From Actinomycetes bacterium (GTDB taxonomy: Bacteria; Actinomycetota; Acidimicrobiia; Acidimicrobiales; Acidimicrobiaceae), in assembly GCA_021792075.1 (NCBI GenBank), contig JAJYVK010000015.1, positions 1 through 12,418 on the forward strand: 12,418 bases of DNA, given 5' to 3'. A model generated the notes under the pieces. The model saw only the letters and a program-made list of their open reading frames with translations. It had not been told where the DNA came from and did no database searches. Both the position numbers and the translations under genes were made by a program. This document shows, in pieces, positions 7,501-12,418 of the stretch (positions are counted from its first letter, which is position 1; each line of letters starts with the position of its first letter).

Positions 7501-7736
7501 ACTCCCGAAAGGAGAGCGGCTTCCACATCTCAGACAGAATCGATGCAGTGGTAGTCGTCAGAAGCGATCCCGACGGCAAGCTTCTTCGCGCCCTGAAAAA
7601 CCACAGCGACCTCATCTCCTCCTCCATCCTTGCCAGAAGCCTGAAGATCAAAGAGGGCGGCGTCGCTGTCAGGGGAGAGTCTGTTTTCGATCTAGAGATT
7701 GGAGAGGGCGCGATAACGCTGTCGATGTCAAGATGA
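4533..7736 (+). CDS. ileS: Isoleucyl-tRNA synthetase, type 2 (IleRS2)
   Basis: IleRS charges tRNA-Ile with isoleucine in the cytoplasm. The 1067-residue length fits the type 2 (eukaryote-like) enzymes of actinobacteria. The class I signature HIGH appears as HYGH (69-72) in NGLPHYGH. The flanking FYDGPPFANG and RRFGWDCHGLP are type 2 in style. KMSKS appears as KLSKR (620-624), followed by LGNYPDPWE. The inserted CP1 editing domain carries the threonine-rich TTTPWTLPSN (from 247) and later GAVHMAPGFGEDD, which clears mischarged valine. FIVEYIGQTRGWFYTL and an alpha-helical anticodon-binding domain (about 690-850) follow. The C-terminus has no cysteine zinc finger as in type 1 IleRS. An in-frame TAG lies 9 nt before the ATG, so the start is fixed. 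I looked for a T-box leader and found none. It is the only plus-strand gene inside an otherwise minus-strand conserved cluster. Confidence 0.97.
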   Translation: MLQPSNDSTEKVAQYQNVSQQLNLPEIEDKILDFWEKDGTFAASIEMRPKDGTEFVFYDGPPFANGLPHYGHLLTGFVKDAVPRYQTMKGRRVERRFGWDCHGLPAEMAAEKELGVTGRLEVEEFGIDQFNGYCRTLVQRTTSDWHRYVTRQARWVDFEHDYKTMDISFMESVIWTFSQLYKKGLIYEGFRVLPYCWECETPLSNFETRQDDSYRMRMDPAITVAFKLKPGTGTREIDKAAELVVWTTTPWTLPSNMAIAVGPEIEYTLIETAEGRRLIFAASRLEAYAKDIGEYREIETVPGTYLNGRSYEPLFDFFKDAKNAFQILLGEFVTTDEGTGAVHMAPGFGEDDQRLCEANGIETVCPVDDRARFDPVIYKYAGLQVFDANPAIIADLKAQGRLIKRESYDHSYPHCWRTDTPLIYKAVSSWFVQVTAIKGLLLENNQKINWVPEHVKDGSFGKWLEGARDWSLTRNRFWGAPIPVWKSDDPNFPRIDVYGSLDELEADFGIRPKDLHRPEIDELVRPNPDDPSGKSMMRRVSDVLDCWFESGSMPWAQLHYPFDNKEHFETHFPADFIVEYIGQTRGWFYTLHVLSVALFDQPPFSNCIAHGILLGDDGRKLSKRLGNYPDPWEVFETIGADAMRWFLLSSAVLRGNDTIVDRSGIQESVKHVINPIWNAYYFLSLYGNVDKVKGEIIHSAENVLDRYILAKTNQLLDLVTQRMDEYDLFSASALIENYLDAMNNWYIRRSRDRFWREVSEDQSQNKDKVDAYNTLHTVLSALVRITAPLLPLVSEEIYKGLSGERSVHLTDWMSTDELPADPELVYEMDRVREVCSNAHSVRKALGIRARLPLSELVVAATDSERLQPYIELIEDEVNVKKVTLTTQTDRYATQTLGVIPGEIGPRLGKETQAVIRASKSGDWHYNESGRIVAAGVELMANEYELRIKPNLSESSRVLSDLKSLIVLDTEVTPELELEGLARDIIRLAQNSRKESGFHISDRIDAVVVVRSDPDGKLLRALKNHSDLISSSILARSLKIKEGGVAVRGESVFDLEIGEGAITLSMSR

Positions 7737-7793
7737 TCAGTTCTCCACTCCACCAAAGACGTTAGAGCCTACCGATAGCTGTAAGCGCCCACG

Positions 7794-8531
7794 CTATTCA
7801 AGTTCGTCGTCAAAGACGCCTGATCCGTTGCCTCTCGCCGAATCATTGAACAAATTGTCCTTTGAGGAGGCCAGTACTTCAGTCCGGTCGGCGGCGGCTT
7901 CACTCTGGGCAGCCGGGCTCTCTGGACCGCGAACCATCGGAGCGAAGGAGCCATCGATCTGCTCCATCACGCCTTCCAACAGATGCTTCATCTGATCCTT
8001 CGCTGAGGCCAAGCGAGAGGTGAGGTGATTCAATTCGGCCAGCAACCTGTCCTTTGACTTCGCCAGTTCAAGGACTTCATCTCGGGCTTGGTTCACTGCG
8101 TCGTCCACAATCTCACGCGCCCTGTTCATGGCCTGGTTGATTAAAGCGTCGGCCTTGGCCTTGGCCTCTCCAACGGTGCTTTCTGCCTGCTCCTCCGCAG
8201 CCTTTACGGTTTCATCAGCTGTCTTTTGAGCGAGCAAGAGAGTCCGCTGGATCGTATCGGGGTCGAATTCAAATGATGCACCCGTAGCTCTAGAGCGCTC
8301 CGTGGCCGAAGAGACAACGGCCGGCGTCGGCCTAATCTCTCTGGTCTCGACCTGCGTTGCTGTTGGAGGATTAGCGGATCCCGGCTGCACAGCAATGTTC
8401 CTGAGCCGATCCTCCATTGCCTCAAAGGCCACGGCGACCTGCTCCAGAAAATCATCCACGTCATCGGGATTGTATCCACGAATCTTCTCGCGAAACTCTA
8501 CTTCTCTGATGGTCCGAGCATCAATTTCCAT
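7794..8531 (-). CDS. divIVA: DivIVA/Wag31-family polar and septal scaffold protein
   Basis: DivIVA proteins bind curved membrane at septa and poles; in actinobacteria they guide growth and division. The N-terminal lipid-binding domain (1-50) contains REVEFREKIRGYNPDDVDDFLEQ-type sequence. F13, R18, G19 and Y20 match the family, while the membrane-inserting F17 of B. subtilis is I17. A Pro/Thr/Ser-rich linker (about 50-85) is followed by a long Ala/Glu/Lys/Arg-rich coiled coil (about 93-200) for oligomerisation, then a polar, acidic tail ending DDELE. Length 245 is normal. The ATG at 8531 has no close Shine-Dalgarno (AGGG is about 15 nt away). The 72-bp gap after yggT suggests it may have its own promoter besides read-through from the ftsZ operon. 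It converges on ileS with 57 bp between the stops. Confidence 0.94.
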   Translation of the reverse strand: MEIDARTIREVEFREKIRGYNPDDVDDFLEQVAVAFEAMEDRLRNIAVQPGSANPPTATQVETREIRPTPAVVSSATERSRATGASFEFDPDTIQRTLLLAQKTADETVKAAEEQAESTVGEAKAKADALINQAMNRAREIVDDAVNQARDEVLELAKSKDRLLAELNHLTSRLASAKDQMKHLLEGVMEQIDGSFAPMVRGPESPAAQSEAAADRTEVLASSKDNLFNDSARGNGSGVFDDELE

Positions 8532-8571
8532 AGCTAGATCGTATCCCTAAATCTCTCTCGACAAATTGAAA

Positions 8572-8577
8572 AAACTA
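8572..8577 (-). promoter_or_regulatory. Possible -10 box before divIVA
   Basis: TAGTTT occurs on the minus strand in the 72-bp yggT-divIVA gap, about 40 nt before the divIVA ATG. The same hexamer is the -10 candidate at ileS and at the LolA-like gene. No good -35 box is visible, so this is weak. Confidence 0.2.
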
Positions 8578-8603
8578 TTCTTCCGAAAATTGTGCACCCT
8601 CTT

Positions 8604-8870
8604 CTAGGGCAAAGTACGAACCAGTGGCAGAAGTATCAGTTCTATCACCAGGAGTACGATCATCGGGGAGAAATCGAGTCCCATTCCACCAAAACTGGTT
8701 CTTGGCAATATTTTGCGAACTCTTCCAACCACGGGCTCCACAACGCGGTCAAGCGCAGCGGTTGCCCGGTGAAGACCTGACCCATAATGAGTCGGGAAAT
8801 AGCTCAAAATAACGCGCACGAAGATCAAGAGGACATAGAGCTGAAGCAGATCATAAATTATTACTCTCAT
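8604..8870 (-). CDS. yggT: YggT/YlmG-family small membrane protein
   Basis: An 88-residue protein with two hydrophobic segments (about 4-24 and 67-86) around a basic loop. The family pattern is visible: FVRVILSYFP after segment 1, then LDRVVEPVVGRVRKILP, then GLDFSPMIVLLVIE. Members sit in the division cluster of Gram-positive bacteria and cyanobacteria and are linked to division or membrane-protein organisation; the molecular role is not settled. The ATG overlaps the sepF stop as ATGA (8867-8870), so translation is coupled. In B. subtilis the next gene would be ylmH; here it is missing. Confidence 0.92.
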   Translation of the reverse strand: MRVIIYDLLQLYVLLIFVRVILSYFPTHYGSGLHRATAALDRVVEPVVGRVRKILPRTSFGGMGLDFSPMIVLLVIELILLPLVRTLP

Positions 8871-9478
8871 TGATCCCCTGTCCTCGATCCTAACCGTTCC
8901 ATCAATCTTTCTTTATCCTGTACACTAAGTTCAATATGCGCTGGGCTGAGTAGTAGAACTACTTCAGACAGCTTCTCTATTCTGCCCTCCAGTGAGTAAG
9001 TAACTCCTGAACAGAAGTCAATCACTCGCCGGGAGAGATCCTTCCCCAGATCGGTCAAGTCAACCAAGACCAGTTGCCGCTCCTTGAACCTGTCTCCTAT
9101 CTCCTGAACGTCGGAAAACCGATGCGGTTGTGACAGGTGCAGCTTCGGCTTTTCGGCAGGAACTGGCTTTACGAAACCAACTTTCGGATCGCGTACGCGA
9201 CTTTCGATACTATCCGACCGAGGCGAGTCATGGTCATCCGTCACCACCCTCGTCCCCTGTCTCTCATCGGCTAGGTGCCTTATATTGTCGCGCCCCTCTC
9301 GCCCTTGCTCAGGAGGGGTTTGATAGACCTGGACCTTCGGCGAACGTGGCATGGAGGCTTCAGGCCTGTAATGACGCGCTTTGCGCGAGGAAACATCCTC
9401 ATATTCATCATAATGGTCTTCGTCTTCCTCAGCATCTGTAAGTCCAAGCCACACCATTGCCTTTTGAAACCTCGACAT
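8867..9478 (-). CDS. sepF: SepF, membrane anchor of FtsZ
   Basis: SepF polymerises, binds the FtsZ C-terminal tail and ties the Z ring to the membrane; actinobacteria generally lack FtsA and rely on it. The N-terminus MSRFQKAMVWLGL is a likely membrane-binding amphipathic helix. A disordered linker rich in acidic, then Arg/Pro residues spans about 14-110. The SepF core is about 119-195 (FSDVQEIGDRFKERQ, VLVDLTDL, RVIDFCSGVTYSLEGRIEKL, VVLLLSPAHIE). 203 residues is usual for actinobacterial SepF. The ATG is 2 nt after the yggS stop; AGGAGG (9491-9496) is 12 nt upstream, inside the end of yggS. Confidence 0.95.
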   Translation of the reverse strand: MSRFQKAMVWLGLTDAEEDEDHYDEYEDVSSRKARHYRPEASMPRSPKVQVYQTPPEQGREGRDNIRHLADERQGTRVVTDDHDSPRSDSIESRVRDPKVGFVKPVPAEKPKLHLSQPHRFSDVQEIGDRFKERQLVLVDLTDLGKDLSRRVIDFCSGVTYSLEGRIEKLSEVVLLLSPAHIELSVQDKERLMERLGSRTGDQ

Positions 9479-9480
9479 TT

Positions 9481-10197
9481 TTATTCGGGTCCTCCTTGAA
9501 CTATCTTCGACCCCAACATCTCTGTTTTGATTCGAGATCCGAACAAAACCGTTCCCACTCTTATGTGAGTAGAACCCCTAGCTAGCGCCAATTCGAAATC
9601 GTCCGACATCCCCATCGAACAGCCCTGCAACCCAAGTCTAAGCCGCTCAGCATTCACCTCAGTAAAAATCTTCCCCAACGATTCTGTATCGACCAACGGG
9701 GGGACCACCATCAGTCCGATTACCCGCAGATCCCTCTCCCTACACAGATTAACAAGTCCGGCTGCCTCAACAAGTCTCACTCCGTTCCTTCGCTCGTTCT
9801 CTGAGAAGTTGACCTGTATGAAAACTGCCGTGGAGGGAGACAACTTTGCTATCAGTTCGATCTCCTTCTCTCGCGAGACTGAATGCCACACCGCTACTAC
9901 ATCAGCCAGCTTCGGAATCTTCCTGGACTGGATTGCGCCAATGAAGTGCCACCTTATCGGATCATCAGTGAAAATAAGAGAAGGATGGCTCGCCTTTGCA
10001 ATCAGCTCATCTGCATAGTTCTCGCCAAAGTCCCTCAGGCCTGCACGGTAGGCGGCAGCAACCGTTTCAACAGGAAGCGTCTTAGTCACCGCGACCACTT
10101 CGAACGGCCGTCCGCATGATGCTTTCAGGCCACGTGACAGGACGTCCTGGTAAGCCGCCCTGATTCTTGATGTCAGCGAGTCATCGGTCTGGCTCAA
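9481..10197 (-). CDS. yggS: YggS/YlmE/PLPBP-family pyridoxal phosphate homeostasis protein
   Basis: A 238-residue single-domain PLP-binding barrel without known enzyme activity; family members balance free PLP and amino-acid pools. K39 in VAVTKT is the expected PLP Schiff-base lysine. Other family blocks are FGENY (57-61), WHFIGAIQSRKIPKL (usually WHFIGxLQxNK), VFIQVNFSEN, GLMVVPP and CSMGMSDDFELAL followed by STHIRVGTVLFG, which holds the phosphate site. The start is TTG, overlapping the pgeF stop as TTGA, with GGAGG 6 nt upstream; no ATG is available nearby. This is the ylmE position of the cluster. Confidence 0.94.
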   Translation of the reverse strand: MSQTDDSLTSRIRAAYQDVLSRGLKASCGRPFEVVAVTKTLPVETVAAAYRAGLRDFGENYADELIAKASHPSLIFTDDPIRWHFIGAIQSRKIPKLADVVAVWHSVSREKEIELIAKLSPSTAVFIQVNFSENERRNGVRLVEAAGLVNLCRERDLRVIGLMVVPPLVDTESLGKIFTEVNAERLRLGLQGCSMGMSDDFELALARGSTHIRVGTVLFGSRIKTEMLGSKIVQGGPE

Positions 10198-10919
10198 TTG
10201 CCACCTCCGGGAACGACCACCATCAGATGCCGTTCTTGACTTCCCCGCGCTCTAAAAGAGTAATACTCGTCTCCACATGCAGTGCATGACTGTGAAGCCT
10301 CTACATTGCCCACCCCAGCTTTGGCAAGAGATCGCCTCACCGCCTCCAACAGGTCAAGACTGACCGTGTCCCAAGAGGTGCGGCCCACCACCGATCCACC
10401 CAGTTCCCGTGAGATCTCCCAGAGTTCGGGACCTTTGAACTCGTAACACTCAGACCTGATGGATGGTCCGACATAAGCGCTGATCTCAGAAGCCCCCATG
10501 GAACGCATCACCGCAGCCGCCTCAAGCAGCACACCCTTTGACACCCCCTGCCAACCGGCATGCACCGCAGCGAAGATCCCTTCGGCAGAGGTCAGTGCCA
10601 CCGGCGCACAATCGGCAACAAGAACGCCAAGGCCGAAATCCCCAGAACAGGCCACCAGACCATCCCCGTCAGGAACGCTTGAGGTCGCTTCCTGCCGCTC
10701 TCCACAGCCGATGAGACGCACGATGCCGGAGTGAATCTGATTCACCCTTGCAAGACTGAGTTCTCTTCCAACCCGTTTGCTCAACTCACGCTCGGCAGCC
10801 CCGCATGAGATCAGCTCTCTGGCGTCACCCTCGCCCTTGGTAGTGAAATAGACCTCGTGACCATTTTCAAAGCGGTATAGCAGGCGCAACGCAGACTCCC
10901 TGTCAAAATCATCAGACAC
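10194..10919 (-). CDS. pgeF: PgeF/YfiH/YlmD laccase-domain protein (purine nucleoside-acting family)
   Basis: The protein belongs to the old 'multicopper polyphenol oxidase' family (DUF152). Characterised members act on purine nucleosides (adenosine phosphorylase/deaminase activity), and E. coli PgeF edits peptidoglycan precursors carrying serine. The metal-site residues are all present: H63 in QIHSG, C104 in VADCAPVAL and H120 in VHAGW. VGPSIRSECYEF and CTACGDEYYSFRARG near the end complete the signature. Length 241 is normal. The start is GTG at 10919, 21 bp after ftsZ, with a weak GAGATAA site. It overlaps yggS by 4 nt. The role here is inferred from family only. Confidence 0.93.
   Translation of the reverse strand: MSDDFDRESALRLLYRFENGHEVYFTTKGEGDARELISCGAAERELSKRVGRELSLARVNQIHSGIVRLIGCGERQEATSSVPDGDGLVACSGDFGLGVLVADCAPVALTSAEGIFAAVHAGWQGVSKGVLLEAAAVMRSMGASEISAYVGPSIRSECYEFKGPELWEISRELGGSVVGRTSWDTVSLDLLEAVRRSLAKAGVGNVEASQSCTACGDEYYSFRARGSQERHLMVVVPGGGN
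10204..10208 (-). promoter_or_regulatory. Ribosome-binding site deciding the TTG start of yggS
   Basis: GGAGG (within GGAGGTGG) lies 6 nt before the TTG at 10197, inside the last codons of pgeF. It supports a coupled TTG start. Confidence 0.6.
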
Positions 10920-10940
10920 TGCTTATCTCAAATGCATGAT

Positions 10941-12053
10941 TTAGCGCAGGAAAGATGGAAGGTCGAAATCGTCGCCATCGGGGTCTTCACTGGAACTATC
11001 GCTGGAGGAGGCAAATGGCGAAGTCACACCGAAGGGTGTCGGCTCAACCCTCTGCCTCGAGGTTCTAAACTTCGGAACCTGGGCGTTCGATAGCTCCCTG
11101 TTTTTCCAGTCATCAAAGCCTGCCGCTATGACGGTTACCCTTACCTCATCACCCATGGACTCATCAATCACCGAACCGAAGATGATGTTGGCGTCCGGAT
11201 CAGCCGCATTGTGAATCACCTGTGCAGCCTCCTGCACCTCGAACAGACCGAGATCAGAGCCCCCGGCGATGTTCAACAGGATTCCCCTGGCACCCTCGAT
11301 CGAGGCCTCCAGGAGCGGTGAGGTTATTGCGTTTCTTGCAGCGGTCAACGCTCGGTTCTCTCCCGAAGCCGTGCCGATCCCCATTATGGCGCTTCCCGCA
11401 CTAGACATGATCATCTTTACGTCAGCGAAATCAGTATTGATCAAGCCTGGAGTCGTTATGAGGTCAGTGATACCTTGGACCCCCTGAAGGAGAACCTCAT
11501 CTGCAATCTTGAAGGCGTTCAACATGGAGGTCTTCTCATTCGCTATGGTCAGAAGACGGTCGTTGGGAATGATTATCAAAGTATCGACATGCTCCTTGAG
11601 CTTGGTCACCCCATTCTCCGCCTGCAACGCCCTGCGCCGTCCTTCAAAAGAAAATGGCCTTGTAACAACCCCTATGGACAGTGCACCTTGGCTCTTCGCC
11701 AGCTCTGCAATCAATGGCGCTGCTCCGGTACCGGTGCCACCACCCTCTCCAGCGGTTATAAAGATCATGTCAGCGCCTTTGAGAGCCTCGACAATCTCTT
11801 CCCGGTGCTCTTCAGCCGCCAACCGGCCGACCTCTGGATCGCTTCCAGCTCCGAGACCCCTCGTGAGGCTCCTGCCGATGTCCAGCTGCACGTCAGCATC
11901 ACTCATGAGCAGAGCCTGTGCATCAGTATTGACCGCGATGAACTCGACGCCTTTAAGTCCTGCATCGATCATTCGATTCACCGCATTGCAGCCGCCCCCG
12001 CCTACCCCCACAACCTTAATTACGGCAATGTAATTCTGAGTGTCACCGACCAT
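10941..12053 (-). CDS. ftsZ: Cell division GTPase FtsZ
   Basis: FtsZ is the tubulin-like GTPase that forms the cytokinetic ring. The GTP-binding domain starts at about residue 10 with [16 protein letters not shown]. The tubulin signature GGGTGTG is at 104-110, NDRLL follows, and the T7 loop [11 protein letters not shown] (about 207-217) supplies the hydrolysis residues. The C-terminal domain ends near 317 (VTVIAAGFD). A short variable linker then leads to the conserved tail [10 protein letters not shown], the binding site for SepF and other partners. At 370 residues it is complete and typical. The ATG at 12053 is the only sensible start because TAG lies directly upstream in frame. It is the first gene of the tight ftsZ-pgeF-yggS-sepF-yggT run. 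Neither ftsQ nor murC is visible within 365 bp upstream. Confidence 0.98.
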   Translation of the reverse strand: MVGDTQNYIAVIKVVGVGGGGCNAVNRMIDAGLKGVEFIAVNTDAQALLMSDADVQLDIGRSLTRGLGAGSDPEVGRLAAEEHREEIVEALKGADMIFITAGEGGGTGTGAAPLIAELAKSQGALSIGVVTRPFSFEGRRRALQAENGVTKLKEHVDTLIIIPNDRLLTIANEKTSMLNAFKIADEVLLQGVQGITDLITTPGLINTDFADVKMIMSSAGSAIMGIGTASGENRALTAARNAITSPLLEASIEGARGILLNIAGGSDLGLFEVQEAAQVIHNAADPDANIIFGSVIDESMGDEVRVTVIAAGFDDWKNRELSNAQVPKFRTSRQRVEPTPFGVTSPFASSSDSSSEDPDGDDFDLPSFLR

Positions 12054-12071
12054 CTACATAACCGCCTTCCC
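12054..12071 (-). promoter_or_regulatory. Start-stop element (ATG-TAG) with its own ribosome-binding site before ftsZ
   Basis: On the minus strand the bases before the ftsZ ATG read GGGAAGG (12065-12071), 5 nt, ATG (12057-12059), TAG (12054-12056), then the ftsZ ATG. The Shine-Dalgarno is 5 nt from the one-codon ORF but 11 nt from ftsZ. Ribosomes could pause or reinitiate here. It may also be chance. Confidence 0.4.
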
Positions 12072-12106
12072 ATCCAAACCACCAGTGAAAGATCCTCAAC
12101 TGCCGC

Positions 12107-12134
12107 ATTATTTGACGTAGCCCAAACCCCAAAA
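12107..12134 (-). promoter_or_regulatory. Candidate promoter of the ftsZ operon
   Basis: AATAAT (12107-12112, minus) matches the -10 consensus at 5 of 6 bases, with a leader of about 45 nt to ftsZ. The -35 partner TTTTGG (12129-12134, 16-bp spacer) is poor. A promoter is expected here because a terminator lies just upstream. Confidence 0.3.
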
Positions 12135-12253
12135 GACTATTGTCCCTAAGCGATGCAGTGCCAATCGAAGAGGAACCCCTTCGTCTTCGCGGAGCTGCAC
12201 CGAGAACTTACGAAGAAGTTAGTCCCTCCACGAGCCGGATTTCTACAGAAAAG

Positions 12254-12277
12254 CCTCAAGAAATACTTGAGGGTTTT
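12254..12277. terminator. Bidirectional intrinsic terminator upstream of ftsZ
   Basis: CCTCAAG (12254-12260), a 5-nt loop and CTTGAGG (12266-12272) form a clean 7-bp stem. On the plus strand it is followed by GTTTT, on the minus strand by CTTTTC. It is the best terminator in the window. It would stop minus-strand transcripts arriving from the right before they reach ftsZ. Confidence 0.7.
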
Positions 12278-12418
12278 CAATTATGCCCGCTCCTACCGGC
12301 GAGTTGGCGTCGTAGCAGAAAATGAAATTTTCGTGCCACGCCCAGCCTCGAAAAAGAACCCGATAAAGTGCATCGTGAGAACGGCTTGTAGCTCGAGCCT
12401 CTAGTTTGAAGCTATGCT
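12278..12418. other. No convincing gene at the right edge; possible plus-strand start at 12414
   Basis: No frame here looks coding. One minus frame is open from 12416 to a TAG at 12243-12245 (57 codons), but it runs through the terminator and has an unlikely composition. Two minus-strand TAG triplets (12401-12403 and 12412-12414) could end an upstream minus-strand gene. On the plus strand AGCCTCTAGTTTG (12396-12408) is followed by an ATG at 12414, the same arrangement as before ileS, so a plus-strand gene may begin at the edge. Confidence 0.3.

Noticed and set aside
11475..12149. Plus-strand frame of 224 codons opposite ftsZ, and a second of 174 codons there
   Set aside because: Both are antisense shadows of the strongly conserved ftsZ frame, with no family motifs and composition typical of reverse reading (rich in S, P, R).
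12179..12215. CTTCGT/ACGAAG hairpin in the ftsZ upstream region
   Set aside because: Only 6 bp with a 25-nt loop; too weak to call a leader structure.
12153..12404. Plus-strand frame of 83 codons upstream of ftsZ
   Set aside because: It reads through the terminator, has no ribosome-binding site and a composition unlike the neighbouring proteins.

Overview
The window (12,418 bp, GC roughly in the mid-50s percent by eye) is a chromosomal core region from a Gram-positive-type bacterium, most likely an actinobacterium. The evidence is the run ftsZ-pgeF-yggS-sepF-yggT-divIVA, a eukaryote-like (type 2) IleRS, a secreted LolA/RseB-like protein of the actinobacterial kind, and a DksA/TraR-lspA-rluD run. 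The moderate GC and many GTG/TTG starts would suit a lower-GC lineage such as Acidimicrobiia. That placement is inference from style, not a database match.

Layout, left to right. Positions 1-996 (minus) hold most of a secreted LolA-like protein whose last residues lie outside the window. It diverges across 223 bp from a 306-residue sigma-70 family factor (1220-2140, plus). That gene converges on a minus-strand group: rluD (2364-3278), lspA (3301-3837) and a DksA/TraR zinc-finger gene (3798-4283). Then comes a 249-bp gap before ileS. It contains an unlisted 42-codon minus-strand ORF with a near-perfect Shine-Dalgarno sequence and the likely promoter of ileS. ileS (4533-7736) is on the plus strand and converges on divIVA (7794-8531, minus). 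From there to the right everything is minus strand: yggT, sepF, yggS, pgeF and ftsZ (12053 to 10941), packed with gaps of 21, -4, 2 and -4 bp. The last 365 bp hold the ftsZ upstream region and a strong bidirectional terminator.

How the genes work together. FtsZ, SepF and DivIVA are the ring polymer, its membrane anchor and the polar/septal coiled-coil scaffold; YggT is a small membrane protein of the same cluster. YggS (PLP homeostasis) and PgeF (laccase-domain purine nucleosidase family) are conserved passengers. The whole order matches the ylmD-ylmE-sepF-ylmG-(ylmH)-divIVA-ileS-ylyA-lspA-ylyB cluster of Bacillus subtilis, with two differences: ylmH is absent, and ileS keeps its place but is reversed.

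This is mainly ordinary housekeeping DNA; I see no mobile element, CRISPR array, RNA gene or defence system. The points most worth a second look are the small ORF beside ileS, the in-place inversion of ileS, an ATG-TAG start-stop element directly before the ftsZ start, and a sigma factor with unusual residues in its -35 recognition helix.
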